Source: M0103 sp040386155 (GTDB lineage: Bacteria > Bacteroidota > Bacteroidia > Flavobacteriales_D > Crocinitomicaceae). Taken from it: 64,000 nt of DNA. Location of the stretch: assembly GCA_040386155.1 (NCBI GenBank), contig JAZKFZ010000003.1, positions 496,001 to 560,000 of the forward strand, written 5' to 3'. This document shows, in pieces, positions 1 to 8,873 of the stretch. Numbering within the stretch: position 1 is the stretch's first letter; each line of letters opens with the position of its first letter. The notes beneath the pieces are model-generated. The model searched no databases, was not told the DNA's origin, and saw only the letters and a program-made list of their open reading frames with translations. The position numbers were made by a program, and so were the translations under genes.

Positions 1-1228
1 ACATTCCATATTTTGTTTCCAATGAGTACGTGCCATCTTCTTCTGGTCTGCCGCCATTAAAACAAATCATCGGGTATTCCATACCAATCCATTTTGAATG
101 TACGGAAATCGCCACTGGATAAGGATAATCAATCGTGTATTTTGAATAGGTTTTAACTGTGTGAGCAACTAGTTTTGTGGAATATTTTTCCCACAATGGA
201 TTTCCTTCTTTAGGATAATAAGACATTGCGAGGATGTCTTTTCCACCTACTTTCACATTCATGGCGTCCCAAATGAACTTTCGTGAGCTAGCAAATGCAA
301 AATCACGCACATTAGTAGCTTTGAAATTCCATGTTTTCGTGCCTTTTTTCTTGTTTTTCTCTTTATTTTCCGCTTCCGATTGAGTGACAATGATGATGGG
401 CTTATCGGATGTTTTCGCTAGTGCAAGTCGAGCTTTTTCTTCTGCTGTCAACACTGAATTTGGATTTTGTAAAACACCAGTCGCTCCAACAATATGATCT
501 TCAGGAACGGTAATAGAAACATCGTAATCTCCAAATGGCAAGGTGAATTCACCTTTTCCTAAAAACTGCTTATTTTGCCATCCCTCAACATCATTGTAGA
601 CGCACATACGAGGGAAAAATTGAGCAATTGTATATAAATAATTCTTGTCCTTTTCGAAATATTCGTAGCCAGAACGACCGCCAACAGCCATTCTATCATT
701 CACATTATACCACCATTTCACATTGAACGAAATTGATGTATTCGGAGCTAAAGGTTTTTCTAAATCAATACGCAACATCGTTTTATTAATAGCATAATTT
801 AGTTTTTGTCCCGAATTACTCGTAATACTCTCAATTTTGAAGCCTCCATCGTAATGAAAGAAACGTTTTTTAACATCTCCAATCGACTTAAAGTCCTGCA
901 TTTTCTCCACTTCGATTAGTTTTGTATCTGAATTTTCATCGTAGATATTTTGGTCTAATTGAAGCCATAAAAATTCTAACTTATCAGGAGAATTATTGGT
1001 GTAGGTAATTGTTTCGTCCCCTTTTAAAACCTGCGTTTCGTCATTAATTTCTAATTTTATCTTGTAATCGGCTTTTTGCTGATAATATTCTGATCCAGGT
1101 GCACCACCAGCAGTTCGATAGCTATTTGGAGTGGGAAGCTCCATATCAAGTTGTGCAAATTTGCTTTGACAAAACGCGCTTGACGTTACAAAAATAAAAA
1201 TCGGAAGGAGAGAAAATCTATTCATCAT
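1..1228 (-). CDS. M1 family metallopeptidase, N-terminal part (cut by window edge)
   Basis: Translation of the minus strand from the ATG pair at 1228/1225 stays open to base 1, giving about 409 residues with an N-terminal signal peptide ending near FCQS. The visible part is the secreted N-terminal beta-domain of an M1 (gluzincin) aminopeptidase. The substrate-anchoring GxMEN-type motif appears as GMEYP near residue 383, and the zinc site HExxH, which lies some 30 residues further on in this family, falls outside the window. The start overlaps the stop codon of the upstream DUF6702 gene (ATGATGAATAG), which suggests translational coupling. Likely role: periplasmic or surface peptide degradation. 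The family call is firm from the overall sequence; catalysis cannot be checked here. Confidence 0.85.
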   Translation of the reverse strand, partial: MMNRFSLLPIFIFVTSSAFCQSKFAQLDMELPTPNSYRTAGGAPGSEYYQQKADYKIKLEINDETQVLKGDETITYTNNSPDKLEFLWLQLDQNIYDENSDTKLIEVEKMQDFKSIGDVKKRFFHYDGGFKIESITSNSGQKLNYAINKTMLRIDLEKPLAPNTSISFNVKWWYNVNDRMAVGGRSGYEYFEKDKNYLYTIAQFFPRMCVYNDVEGWQNKQFLGKGEFTLPFGDYDVSITVPEDHIVGATGVLQNPNSVLTAEEKARLALAKTSDKPIIIVTQSEAENKEKNKKKGTKTWNFKATNVRDFAFASSRKFIWDAMNVKVGGKDILAMSYYPKEGNPLWEKYSTKLVAHTVKTYSKYTIDYPYPVAISVHSKWIGMEYPMICFNGGRPEEDGTYSLETKYGM

Positions 1229-1730
1229 TTTTAGAGAGTTCAATGACACATTGTTTATTTTGAAGCATGAACACATAAGAATTTGTGCGTCCATGGAATT
1301 TAAAATCTAATTTATTCTGTTGTTCCTGAAATGTTTTCATCAAGAAGTCAAATTGGACTTTTAGCTTTGATGGCTCGCCAACTACTTCAGAGGATAAGTA
1401 GAAGTAGATAGTGCCATTCAGTTTTATTTCGATTCCGTCGATTGAGAAATACTGTTGTTGGGCATCAGAAGTGACTTTAAACCCACTATTAACTTTTTTT
1501 TCCAAACGATTCAGAATAGCTGTGTCGCTCTCGTGACCGTACAATTTGATATCTAAGCCAGATTCTTCTCTAAGCTCCTTTTCTAAATCATGCGTCGTTG
1601 CATAAAGTGTTGCTTCCATGCGATGATTCATCTCATTGTACTCAAGCTCAGCATAACTAAAGAAAAAATCATGTGCCTGCGAGCAGCAAGCGATGGAGAG
1701 AAAGCCAAGAAACAAGAAAAATCGCTTCAT
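1218..1730 (-). CDS. DUF6702 family secreted protein
   Basis: A 170-residue protein with a signal peptide (hydrophobic residues 4-14, cleavage near SQA-H). It starts its mature part with HDFFFSYAELEYN, the pattern of DUF6702 proteins (His-Glu/Asp-Phe-Tyr-hydrophobic-Ser, then alternating beta strands and a conserved TxDLE-like element, here TTHDLEKEL). Function is unknown. In Bacteroidota this family often lies directly before an M1 peptidase gene, as here, where the two genes overlap by 11 bases. That supports a shared transcript and perhaps a role in export or folding of the peptidase, which is inference. Confidence 0.75.
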   Translation of the reverse strand: MKRFFLFLGFLSIACCSQAHDFFFSYAELEYNEMNHRMEATLYATTHDLEKELREESGLDIKLYGHESDTAILNRLEKKVNSGFKVTSDAQQQYFSIDGIEIKLNGTIYFYLSSEVVGEPSKLKVQFDFLMKTFQEQQNKLDFKFHGRTNSYVFMLQNKQCVIELSKNDE

Positions 1731-1822
1731 AGTTAAGTGCTAAAATAGTGATTTTTCACCTAACGATCAACCAATTTGTGATGAAAGGTGAAGGAAAAGG
1801 AGTAAGCATCAATGGTTTTTGT

Positions 1823-1857
1823 TAAAAAAAAATCCCTTTAGAATTCTAAAGGGATTT
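1823..1857 (-). terminator. Rho-independent terminator of pyrG-yidC
   Basis: A perfect 28-base palindrome (1830-1857) with GAATTC at its centre lies 8 bases beyond the yidC stop. On the minus strand it is followed by a run of U residues from the A-tract at 1824-1832. Confidence 0.85.
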
Positions 1858-1864
1858 AAACTAT

Positions 1865-3751
1865 TTATTTTTTTCTGTTTTTCATTTGTTCTTGCTGCGC
1901 TTTTTGCATTTGCTCGATACGCTCTTGGAATTTAGATTTTTTCTTTTCCTTTCCAGCACTGTTGGCTTTTTTATCTGCCATCTTCATTTTTAATTTTTGC
2001 TCATCAACAAAAAATTGTTTGATTAAGAACATCAATAGAATGGTGATTAATGTAGAGATGAAGTAATAGTAACTCAATCCAGAAGCGAAATTATTAAAGA
2101 AGAAGATCATCAAAACAGGGAAGATGTACATGATTACTTTCATGTTTGGCATGCCTGGTTGCGTTGGTTGTTGCATTTGACCACTATTCATGATGGTGTA
2201 AATCATGGTAGTTCCAGCCATTAACAATGTAAATAAACTTACGTGGTCACCATACGGCCATAGATTAAAGCCAAAGTTCGCAATTGAATCGTACGAAGAT
2301 AAATCTTCTGCCCAAAGGAAAGATTGTTGTCTCAATTCGAAAGAAGCAGGGAAGAAACGGAATACGGCCAACAAAATCGGCATTTGTAAGAGCATAGGTA
2401 AACAACCAGCGAAAGGACTAGCTCCCGATTCTCGATACAAGGCCATCATTTCCATTTGTTTCTTCATTGCGTCGTCTTTCTTCGGGTATTTCACGCCCAA
2501 GGCTTCAACTTCTGGTTTCAAAATCCGCATTTTTGCCGATGAAACGTACATTTTCCATTGAATAGGCATCAACACTAATTTCAACAACAACGTCAACAAT
2601 AAAATTGCCCAACCAACAGCAACACCTTTAGTTACAATAAAATTGAATAATGGTTGAACTGCATAGATGTTGATCCATCGGAATAGGCCCCATCCAAAAT
2701 TTAAAATATTGTCGTAACCACTTTCGTACGTGCGCAATGTTTCGTAGTCATTTGGACCAAAGTACCAGCTAAAGTTTACTGTTGCGAATTCGAGATCTTT
2801 TAAATCCAAATTCATGTACGAAGAGTAATCTTTAAGGTGTGACCAATTTTTACTGTGGCCTTCCTTGTAATTTGTGACTTTGAATTTTGTTCCTTCTTTG
2901 GCTATTGGAGAAGTTGGTTTTAAAATAGAAGAGAAATAACTTTGTTTGTATGCAACCCATTCTACTGATTCTTCAGCATCTTGGTAATCGTCAGTAATTT
3001 CACTTAAATAATCTAAACCAGATTCCTTGTAATTAAAACAAACGGTAGATACCTTTCGCTGCTCAGAAAACAAACGCTCCGATTTTCTATATGCTAAATC
3101 CCAGTTAAAAAGTACATTCTTAGCATTCACTTTACCGTTAAATCCTTTCAGTTGAATTTGATAATCAAGGTCGTAAGCGTCTTTGTTTAAAGTGTAAATT
3201 TGCTTAATCGACTGCTCGTTGTTTAATTTCAACTCAAAAATCACCTTATCAGCTGATTGCTCAACTAATTGAAAATCTTCAAAAGCAGTGCGAATCGTTT
3301 TTCCATCAACTGGAATTACTAATTGATTTACAGCATCTCCTTTTTTGAATAATGTTAATAGTTTACCATCTGCTTTATCGTAGCCTGATTTTGCAAAGTC
3401 AGTATATGATTGGTAATTTTTTAATGCTACGGAAGCAACTTGACCGCCTTTTGTTGTGAAAACAGCTTTTAATTTTGAGTTTTCTAATGTCACTGTTTTT
3501 TCAACTTGAGCCACAACTACTTTTGCTACTGTATCGCCAGCAATTACAGTCGTTGAATCAGCCTTTATGCTTACCTCTTTCTTAGCTTTGCTAATCGCTG
3601 CATTTGCAACAGCTTCTTTTTTTAACTCCTTCTGCTTAGTAATTTCCTTCTTTTGCTTAGCAATATCTTCTGCTGATGGCTGGTTGTAGATGGTGAAGAC
3701 TGATAAAATCAATCCAATAATAACAAGTCCAATAATCGAATTTCTATCCAT
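1865..3751 (-). CDS. yidC: Membrane protein insertase YidC
   Basis: A 628-residue inner-membrane insertase that places and folds membrane proteins, alone or with SecYEG. Residues 5-22 form the N-terminal transmembrane helix. A lysine-rich linker and the large periplasmic beta-sandwich domain (about 90-350) follow. The conserved five-helix OxaA/YidC core runs from about residue 360 to 580, including the SPFAGCLPMLLQMP segment and the cytoplasmic hairpin around KMYVSSAKMRILKPEV. The C-terminus is strongly basic, as usual for Bacteroidota YidC, and may contact ribosomes. The gene follows pyrG by 3 bases and is closed by a strong terminator, so the two form one transcription unit. Confidence 0.97.
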   Translation of the reverse strand: MDRNSIIGLVIIGLILSVFTIYNQPSAEDIAKQKKEITKQKELKKEAVANAAISKAKKEVSIKADSTTVIAGDTVAKVVVAQVEKTVTLENSKLKAVFTTKGGQVASVALKNYQSYTDFAKSGYDKADGKLLTLFKKGDAVNQLVIPVDGKTIRTAFEDFQLVEQSADKVIFELKLNNEQSIKQIYTLNKDAYDLDYQIQLKGFNGKVNAKNVLFNWDLAYRKSERLFSEQRKVSTVCFNYKESGLDYLSEITDDYQDAEESVEWVAYKQSYFSSILKPTSPIAKEGTKFKVTNYKEGHSKNWSHLKDYSSYMNLDLKDLEFATVNFSWYFGPNDYETLRTYESGYDNILNFGWGLFRWINIYAVQPLFNFIVTKGVAVGWAILLLTLLLKLVLMPIQWKMYVSSAKMRILKPEVEALGVKYPKKDDAMKKQMEMMALYRESGASPFAGCLPMLLQMPILLAVFRFFPASFELRQQSFLWAEDLSSYDSIANFGFNLWPYGDHVSLFTLLMAGTTMIYTIMNSGQMQQPTQPGMPNMKVIMYIFPVLMIFFFNNFASGLSYYYFISTLITILLMFLIKQFFVDEQKLKMKMADKKANSAGKEKKKSKFQERIEQMQKAQQEQMKNRKK

Positions 3752-3754
3752 TTC

Positions 3755-5371
3755 TTATTTTTTCTTTTGATTGTTTAATGCAGCCTCAACAAATCCTACA
3801 AAAAGTGGGTGTGGGTTGGCAACTGTACTTTTATATTCTGGGTGAAACTGTGCACCAACAAACCACGGGTGATTTTCTAATTCCACTACTTCCACAAGTC
3901 CTGTTTCAGGATTCTTTCCTACTGGTATCATTCCAGCTTTTTCAAACGCTTCTAAATAGTCGTTATTAAACTCATAACGGTGACGGTGACGCTCGCTAAT
4001 TTTTTCTGAATTATAAGCTTTCGCTGTTTTTGACCCAGGTTTAAGATCGCACGTGTACGCTCCTAAACGCATGGTTCCGCCCATGTTGGAAATGTTTTTT
4101 TGTTCTTCCATCATGCTGATGACAGGATATTTACAGTCTTGAGTAATCTCTGTTGTATGCGCATCCTCGTACCCTAAGACGTGACGTGCAAATTCAATAA
4201 CAGCGCATTGCATTCCGAGGCAAATACCTAGAAATGGAATTTTGTTTTCTCGAGCATAACGAACCGCTTCTATTTTTCCAGAGATGCCACGAGAACCAAA
4301 ACCTGGGGCCACCAAAATTCCATCTAAATTTTTCAATTCTTCATTTAAGTTCGAAGAACTAAGTCGTTCAGAATGAATCCATTTCACATTTACTTTAGCT
4401 GAATTAGCAACTCCAGCATGTATGAATGACTCTGAAATAGATTTATAAGCATCCTTCAGCTCAACATATTTCCCTACCAAGCCAATCGTAACTTCCTTCT
4501 CAGGATGATGTAAGCGATTTAAGAACTGTTTCCAGTTGTCTAGATTAGGCGTTTGTCGACTTGGTAAACCTAATTTTTCTAAGGCTACTTTATCCAATTC
4601 TTCCACTTGCATAAGCAACGGAACATCATAAATCGACTGAGCATCTCTCGATTCAATAACGGCGTTAATACTTACATTACAGAACTTTGCAATTTTTTTA
4701 CGCAAATTGAGATCCAATTCATGTTCAGTTCTACAACATAAAATATCTGGCTGAACACCAAGCTCTAATAACTGTTTAACGGAGTGCTGTGTTGGTTTTG
4801 TTTTTAACTCACCCGCTGCAGCAAGGTAAGGAACAAGTGTTAGGTGAATAACTATACAGTCATTTTCATATTCCCATAACATTTGACGCACGGCCTCCAC
4901 ATAAGGTAATGACTCAATATCTCCAACAGTTCCACCAATTTCAGTGATAACGATGTCATATTGTCCACTTTTACTTAATAATTGAATTCGATTCTTAATT
5001 TCGTCTGTGATGTGAGGAATAACTTGTACTGTTTTTCCTAAGTAGTCACCACGACGCTCTTTTTCGATAACAGATTGGTAAATTCTACCTGTTGTAATAT
5101 TATTTGCTTGAGAGGTAGGAACATTAAGAAAGCGCTCGTAATGGCCAAGATCTAGATCTGTTTCAGCGCCATCATCGGTCACAAAACACTCGCCATGTTC
5201 GTATGGATTCAGTGTTCCTGGATCAATATTGATGTAGGGATCTAGTTTTTGAATAGTTGTTGAGTAACCTCGAGCTTGCAACAATTTAGCTAAAGATGCT
5301 GAAATTATACCTTTACCTAAAGATGAAGTAACACCCCCGGTTACAAATACGTACTTTGTTGAATTGGACAT
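3755..5371 (-). CDS. pyrG: CTP synthase
   Basis: Converts UTP to CTP with ATP and glutamine. The ATG at 5371 (MSNSTKYVFVTGG) is chosen over the upstream possibility at 5401, because the family begins just before the KYVFVTGGVTSSLGKG nucleotide-binding loop and because a promoter box lies at 5399-5406. This gives 538 residues, the usual length. The synthetase domain occupies about 1-270. The class I glutamine amidotransferase domain has its nucleophile in GICLGMQ at Cys384 and the His-Glu pair in FHPEY near the C-terminus. It lies 3 bases from yidC. All key residues are present. Confidence 0.97.
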   Translation of the reverse strand: MSNSTKYVFVTGGVTSSLGKGIISASLAKLLQARGYSTTIQKLDPYINIDPGTLNPYEHGECFVTDDGAETDLDLGHYERFLNVPTSQANNITTGRIYQSVIEKERRGDYLGKTVQVIPHITDEIKNRIQLLSKSGQYDIVITEIGGTVGDIESLPYVEAVRQMLWEYENDCIVIHLTLVPYLAAAGELKTKPTQHSVKQLLELGVQPDILCCRTEHELDLNLRKKIAKFCNVSINAVIESRDAQSIYDVPLLMQVEELDKVALEKLGLPSRQTPNLDNWKQFLNRLHHPEKEVTIGLVGKYVELKDAYKSISESFIHAGVANSAKVNVKWIHSERLSSSNLNEELKNLDGILVAPGFGSRGISGKIEAVRYARENKIPFLGICLGMQCAVIEFARHVLGYEDAHTTEITQDCKYPVISMMEEQKNISNMGGTMRLGAYTCDLKPGSKTAKAYNSEKISERHRHRYEFNNDYLEAFEKAGMIPVGKNPETGLVEVVELENHPWFVGAQFHPEYKSTVANPHPLFVGFVEAALNNQKKK

Positions 5372-5398
5372 GAAATATAATAATGTAACTACGGGAAA

Positions 5399-5406
5399 CA
5401 AAATTA
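5399..5406 (-). promoter_or_regulatory. -7 promoter box of pyrG-yidC
   Basis: The minus strand reads TAATTTTG, an exact TAnnTTTG Bacteroidota -7 box, 27 bases before the pyrG ATG. No clear TTG is present at the usual -33 distance. Confidence 0.5.
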
Positions 5407-5535
5407 GAACAATCTAATGAATACAGCCTATAAAAAGCAATAGTTTTAAAATCTTTTTTAGATTATTTAGCAAATTTGATCGCTCATCATTTGAAACTCA
5501 TGAATAATAATTAAATTGGTCAACTCTTAATTTCT

Positions 5536-6807
5536 ATGGAAGCTATACTCGAAAACAAAAAAAACGATCGGTTTTACCTTATTTATAGTTCACTTGCTGG
5601 ATTTTTATTGATCGGATTTTATTACCTCTTGCGTTTTGCATTTTCACTCGGATTGGAAGCTTCTTTTTTGATCACCTTCCTTTTGTTTACGGTATTTTTC
5701 GATATTCGACATTTATTTCCCACGTATTCAAGAACCTTGTTTGATCGACATTTCATGACCGAGAATCGAAAATGGTTTCACCTGGCGTGGATTATTATTC
5801 TGTTTTTTCCAATAATTGGCTTTGTGTTATTATCGCAAGGAGAATTTTCATCCTACAATAGCTATATTGTTTTTGGATTCATGATTCGAGCTACCTATGT
5901 GCTCGGCTTTTATCATCTTGTAAAGCAAAACTGGGGATTTATGGCCATTTACAAGAAGAAATTTGGAGAACCTGAAGATGGATCAGATCGCTGGGAAAAA
6001 ATCATGTTAATCAGTGGTGCCTTTATTTCTTTCGTTTATTTGTCGAAGTTGTCACCTGTTTGGTTCAATAGGGTAGACAATATTGCTTTCAATCCACCAG
6101 CCGAACAGTTGCAGTATGTGCTCGAGTTTTGGGAAAAGATTGCAATAAGTTGCTGTGGGGTAGGTTTGCTCTTTATTTTTATTGGGTTCGCACTCAAAGT
6201 TGTCCCTCAATTCAAAAAAGTTTCTCAAAATGTTGGTTTTCTATTTTTAGGCTTCTTCATTATCATCAAATGGATTTTAGAAGCAGGAAAGGATCCAGTC
6301 TTGAATTTCTTGCTAATTGCCTTGATTGTCCTATTTGTCTTATCTTCCGCGATAGTGATTCGTCGAACAGTGGTTCACAAAATCTATAACAAAGAGAAAT
6401 TCTTAGTATTGATCTCGTCGTTGATTTTGTACAATGGAATTGCCCTTATTCCACTTGAAAATATACATCTTTTTGCCATGGCCGTTACTTTTCCGCACAA
6501 CATTCAATATTTGCGTTTTGTGAATGTGTTCAATAAACGCTACTACGAGAATTCTAAAAATGATCATGGTTTCGCAAAAGTGCTAGCAACAAAAACCTTG
6601 CTATTCTTCGCTCTTTCATTAATATATTCTGTAGTTTTTGAAGCATTCAGAACTGGTATCGCATCGCTTCCCATTTACACAAGTTCGTTTGATTACTTTC
6701 GAAACCTAATAAGTGTGCTATTCTTAGGTATTGTGCTGCATCATTACTTTTTGGATGCTGTGATTTGGCGGGTACGAAAAGATAAAGATCTGAGCGAAAT
6801 AGTTTAA
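5536..6807 (+). CDS. Conserved multipass membrane protein of unknown function
   Basis: A 423-residue protein with about ten to twelve hydrophobic segments starting near residue 15 and spread over the whole length. I do not recognise a named family with confidence. Conserved-looking polar motifs sit at membrane edges: DIRHLFPTYSRT (about 57), GFYHLVKQNWGF (about 124), FPHNIQYLRFV (about 319) and LHHYFLDAVIWRVRKD (near the C-terminus). The repeated His/Tyr/Gln pattern would suit a metal- or haem-dependent membrane enzyme, but this is inference. Its 3' end overlaps the converging gene by 4 bases. The gene stands alone, divergent from pyrG. Confidence 0.7.
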   Translation: MEAILENKKNDRFYLIYSSLAGFLLIGFYYLLRFAFSLGLEASFLITFLLFTVFFDIRHLFPTYSRTLFDRHFMTENRKWFHLAWIIILFFPIIGFVLLSQGEFSSYNSYIVFGFMIRATYVLGFYHLVKQNWGFMAIYKKKFGEPEDGSDRWEKIMLISGAFISFVYLSKLSPVWFNRVDNIAFNPPAEQLQYVLEFWEKIAISCCGVGLLFIFIGFALKVVPQFKKVSQNVGFLFLGFFIIIKWILEAGKDPVLNFLLIALIVLFVLSSAIVIRRTVVHKIYNKEKFLVLISSLILYNGIALIPLENIHLFAMAVTFPHNIQYLRFVNVFNKRYYENSKNDHGFAKVLATKTLLFFALSLIYSVVFEAFRTGIASLPIYTSSFDYFRNLISVLFLGIVLHHYFLDAVIWRVRKDKDLSEIV

Positions 6808-7721
6808 TTCGTAAGGTATTCATTGCTGCCCAGCTGAAAATAAAAGCGATTTTTTCTGACCAATTCTTTCTCAAAAACAGGACATCCTTCCTCATCCAAT
6901 CGTGGATAATGAGGTGTATTTCGTTCTATTTTCTTGGGGAGGAATAGTAAATCATGCATGAGTCTATTTTGAACCGCGTGCCGAATATGCTCACTATCAA
7001 TTCCGATGCGAGCTTGAGCAACTTGACCATAAAATGGAATTCGGTAATGAACTCCTGCGTATAACACCCCATGAGAAGTCCGCCCATACAACAAATCTTC
7101 TAAAACCCTAAATCCACTAGGCATTTTCTCCGTTTCAATGTGCTGCCAAATGGAATGTCTCGTTTCACCGGTCCAAATGTTTAATCCAGCGCTAATTTTC
7201 ACATCCTCATTCAATCGATATTGCGCTACGAAATGACCTGTTCTGAAACGATCTTTATGTTGCCCTCCAAATACGTCGTTTTCGTGAATGATACTAAGTT
7301 TTTTGATGTGAAGTGCCCACGCGCCAGAGAATTGGGATGTCCCAGCATTGTCAAAATAGTAAATGTAATTGAATCCGACACCATAATTAAAAGACGTATT
7401 GTGAAGACTTGCATCCAATTCAAAGTCAGGAGTTTGTTGTCGTTTTCCAGCTAAAAGTTGAAGACCAAGACTAGTTCTATTTTCAATGAAATTTCTTCTT
7501 TTTCCATAGGAATTGATATTGAACTGGAAGCTATTACCAGCATTGACTTGAAAAAAGTAGTCGGTATAAAACGCATTGAGATTAATACCTAGGGCATTTA
7601 CGTGTGTTCCAAAATTAAGCACAAGTCCAGCAGAAAGTCCGAAATGGCCATCAGTACTTTGATAGCTTTGAGCACTACTAAGCAAAGGAAGCATAAAAAA
7701 GAGGATTCGCAAAAAATGCAT
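6804..7721 (-). CDS. Secreted beta-barrel-like protein resembling the 'polymorphic toxin type 23' family
   Basis: About 305 residues from the ATG at 7721, chosen because it begins directly with a signal peptide (MHFLRILFF, cleavage near SSAQS). A longer frame from 7757 would add 12 residues before it. The mature part is rich in alternating beta-strand sequence (GLSAGLVLNFGTHV, FNYGVGFNYIYYF), as in outer-membrane barrels. A C-terminal block around IGIDSEHIRHAVQNRLMHD resembles Bacteroidota proteins annotated as polymorphic toxin type 23. For this architecture a barrel role seems more likely than a toxin: no immunity gene, delivery domain or toxin cassette is nearby. The family link is from memory and is moderate. 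Confidence 0.55.
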   Translation of the reverse strand: MHFLRILFFMLPLLSSAQSYQSTDGHFGLSAGLVLNFGTHVNALGINLNAFYTDYFFQVNAGNSFQFNINSYGKRRNFIENRTSLGLQLLAGKRQQTPDFELDASLHNTSFNYGVGFNYIYYFDNAGTSQFSGAWALHIKKLSIIHENDVFGGQHKDRFRTGHFVAQYRLNEDVKISAGLNIWTGETRHSIWQHIETEKMPSGFRVLEDLLYGRTSHGVLYAGVHYRIPFYGQVAQARIGIDSEHIRHAVQNRLMHDLLFLPKKIERNTPHYPRLDEEGCPVFEKELVRKNRFYFQLGSNEYLTN

Positions 7722-7829
7722 AAGCGAAAATAGTTCAAATATTGAAATTTCTTTCATACAAGAATTATTCCGATAAAAGGCTAGTTCCTCCGATTATCAA
7801 TATTAAGAAGTGCTTTTAGATACAAACAT

Positions 7830-7841
7830 TACATTTGCTGT
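7830..7841 (+). promoter_or_regulatory. -7 box four bases before the sensor kinase start (leaderless candidate)
   Basis: TACATTTG (7830-7837), then CTGT, then the ATG at 7842. An initiation site a few bases after the box would coincide with the start codon, so the mRNA would have almost no leader. Confidence 0.55.
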
Positions 7842-8873
7842 ATGAGAGTTGGAGGAAGAGTTTATTGGATTGCTCAAATTTTTGGTTGGTCAGCTTATGC
7901 TACGTTAGTGGTGATGGCTGCCTACGAAGACAATCCCGATAAAATGGATGTTCAAACTTTCTTAAACGCGCTGACCCTGGTTGTCGCGATGATTTTTTGG
8001 ACTCACATGATGCGCTTAGCCTTTGTGCGATTAGGTTGGCTCGATTTAAAACCTTTTAAATTGCTTCCCAGAATCCTGATTTCATCACTTATCTGTGCCT
8101 TTTTAATTTCGGTTTCCACTACAGCAATATCCTTGTATATGACGCCGAAAGACTGGCAAGACATGTCATTTTTAAGTGAAATTGTATATGTTTTGTCTGT
8201 TTATATATTGGTGATTTTTTGGAATGCAATCTATTTCACTTTTCACTTTTTTCAGAAATCGAAAAAGCAAGAACTCAACAATATTTCTCTAGAAGCGAGT
8301 AAAAACGAAATAGAGTTGAAGAATCTTCGTTCTCAATTGAATCCACATTTTCTATTTAATTCCCTAAATAGCATCAAAGCATTGATTGAGTTAGAACCTG
8401 AAACGGCAAAAAAAGCCGTTACAACACTTTCGATATTATTGCGAAAATCTCTTGTGATGGGCAAGGAGAACTTAGTGCTGTTATCCGATGAATTAGAAAT
8501 GGTAAAAAACTACCTTGATTTAGAGAAAATTCGTTTCGAAGAGCGCTTAATGATAGAATGGAAAACGGATGAATCTCTCAACTCAATGGAAGTGCCGCCG
8601 TTTATTTTACAAATGTTGGTAGAAAATGCGATTAAACATGGCATATCTAATCTGATGGATGGTGGTATCATTCGCATAGAATCCAGAAGAGAAGACGATG
8701 CAATTTATATTTCAGTGGAAAATTCTGGACAGTTATCGGAAAATATCGATACCGGAATTGGCTTGCAAAATATTAAGCGACGCTTGGATCTGCAATTCAA
8801 TAAGAAAGTGGAGTTTGAGTTAATACAAAAGAATAATAAGGTTGTTGCACAATTAATTTTTTATGTAGCATGA
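7842..8873 (+). CDS. LytS/YehU-type sensor histidine kinase
   Basis: A 343-residue membrane kinase. Four hydrophobic segments (about 8-30, 41-66, 79-100 and 113-135) form a sensor region of unknown ligand. A short coiled linker leads to the HisKA_4 (His_kinase) domain, with the phosphoacceptor in LNPHFLFNSLN at His169, and the ATPase domain has the N-box LVENAIKHG and a glycine box near TGIGLQNIKRR. It autophosphorylates and passes the phosphate to the LytTR regulator encoded directly downstream (4-base ATGA overlap). The target genes and the signal cannot be read from the sequence. Confidence 0.9.
   Translation: MRVGGRVYWIAQIFGWSAYATLVVMAAYEDNPDKMDVQTFLNALTLVVAMIFWTHMMRLAFVRLGWLDLKPFKLLPRILISSLICAFLISVSTTAISLYMTPKDWQDMSFLSEIVYVLSVYILVIFWNAIYFTFHFFQKSKKQELNNISLEASKNEIELKNLRSQLNPHFLFNSLNSIKALIELEPETAKKAVTTLSILLRKSLVMGKENLVLLSDELEMVKNYLDLEKIRFEERLMIEWKTDESLNSMEVPPFILQMLVENAIKHGISNLMDGGIIRIESRREDDAIYISVENSGQLSENIDTGIGLQNIKRRLDLQFNKKVEFELIQKNNKVVAQLIFYVA

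Noticed and set aside
2205..2561. 118-codon plus-strand frame
   Set aside because: Lies wholly opposite yidC; no signal or family resemblance.
6804..7721. Toxin-immunity system
   Set aside because: Only a weak resemblance to a toxin-labelled family; no immunity gene, no delivery domain and no repeat cassette nearby.
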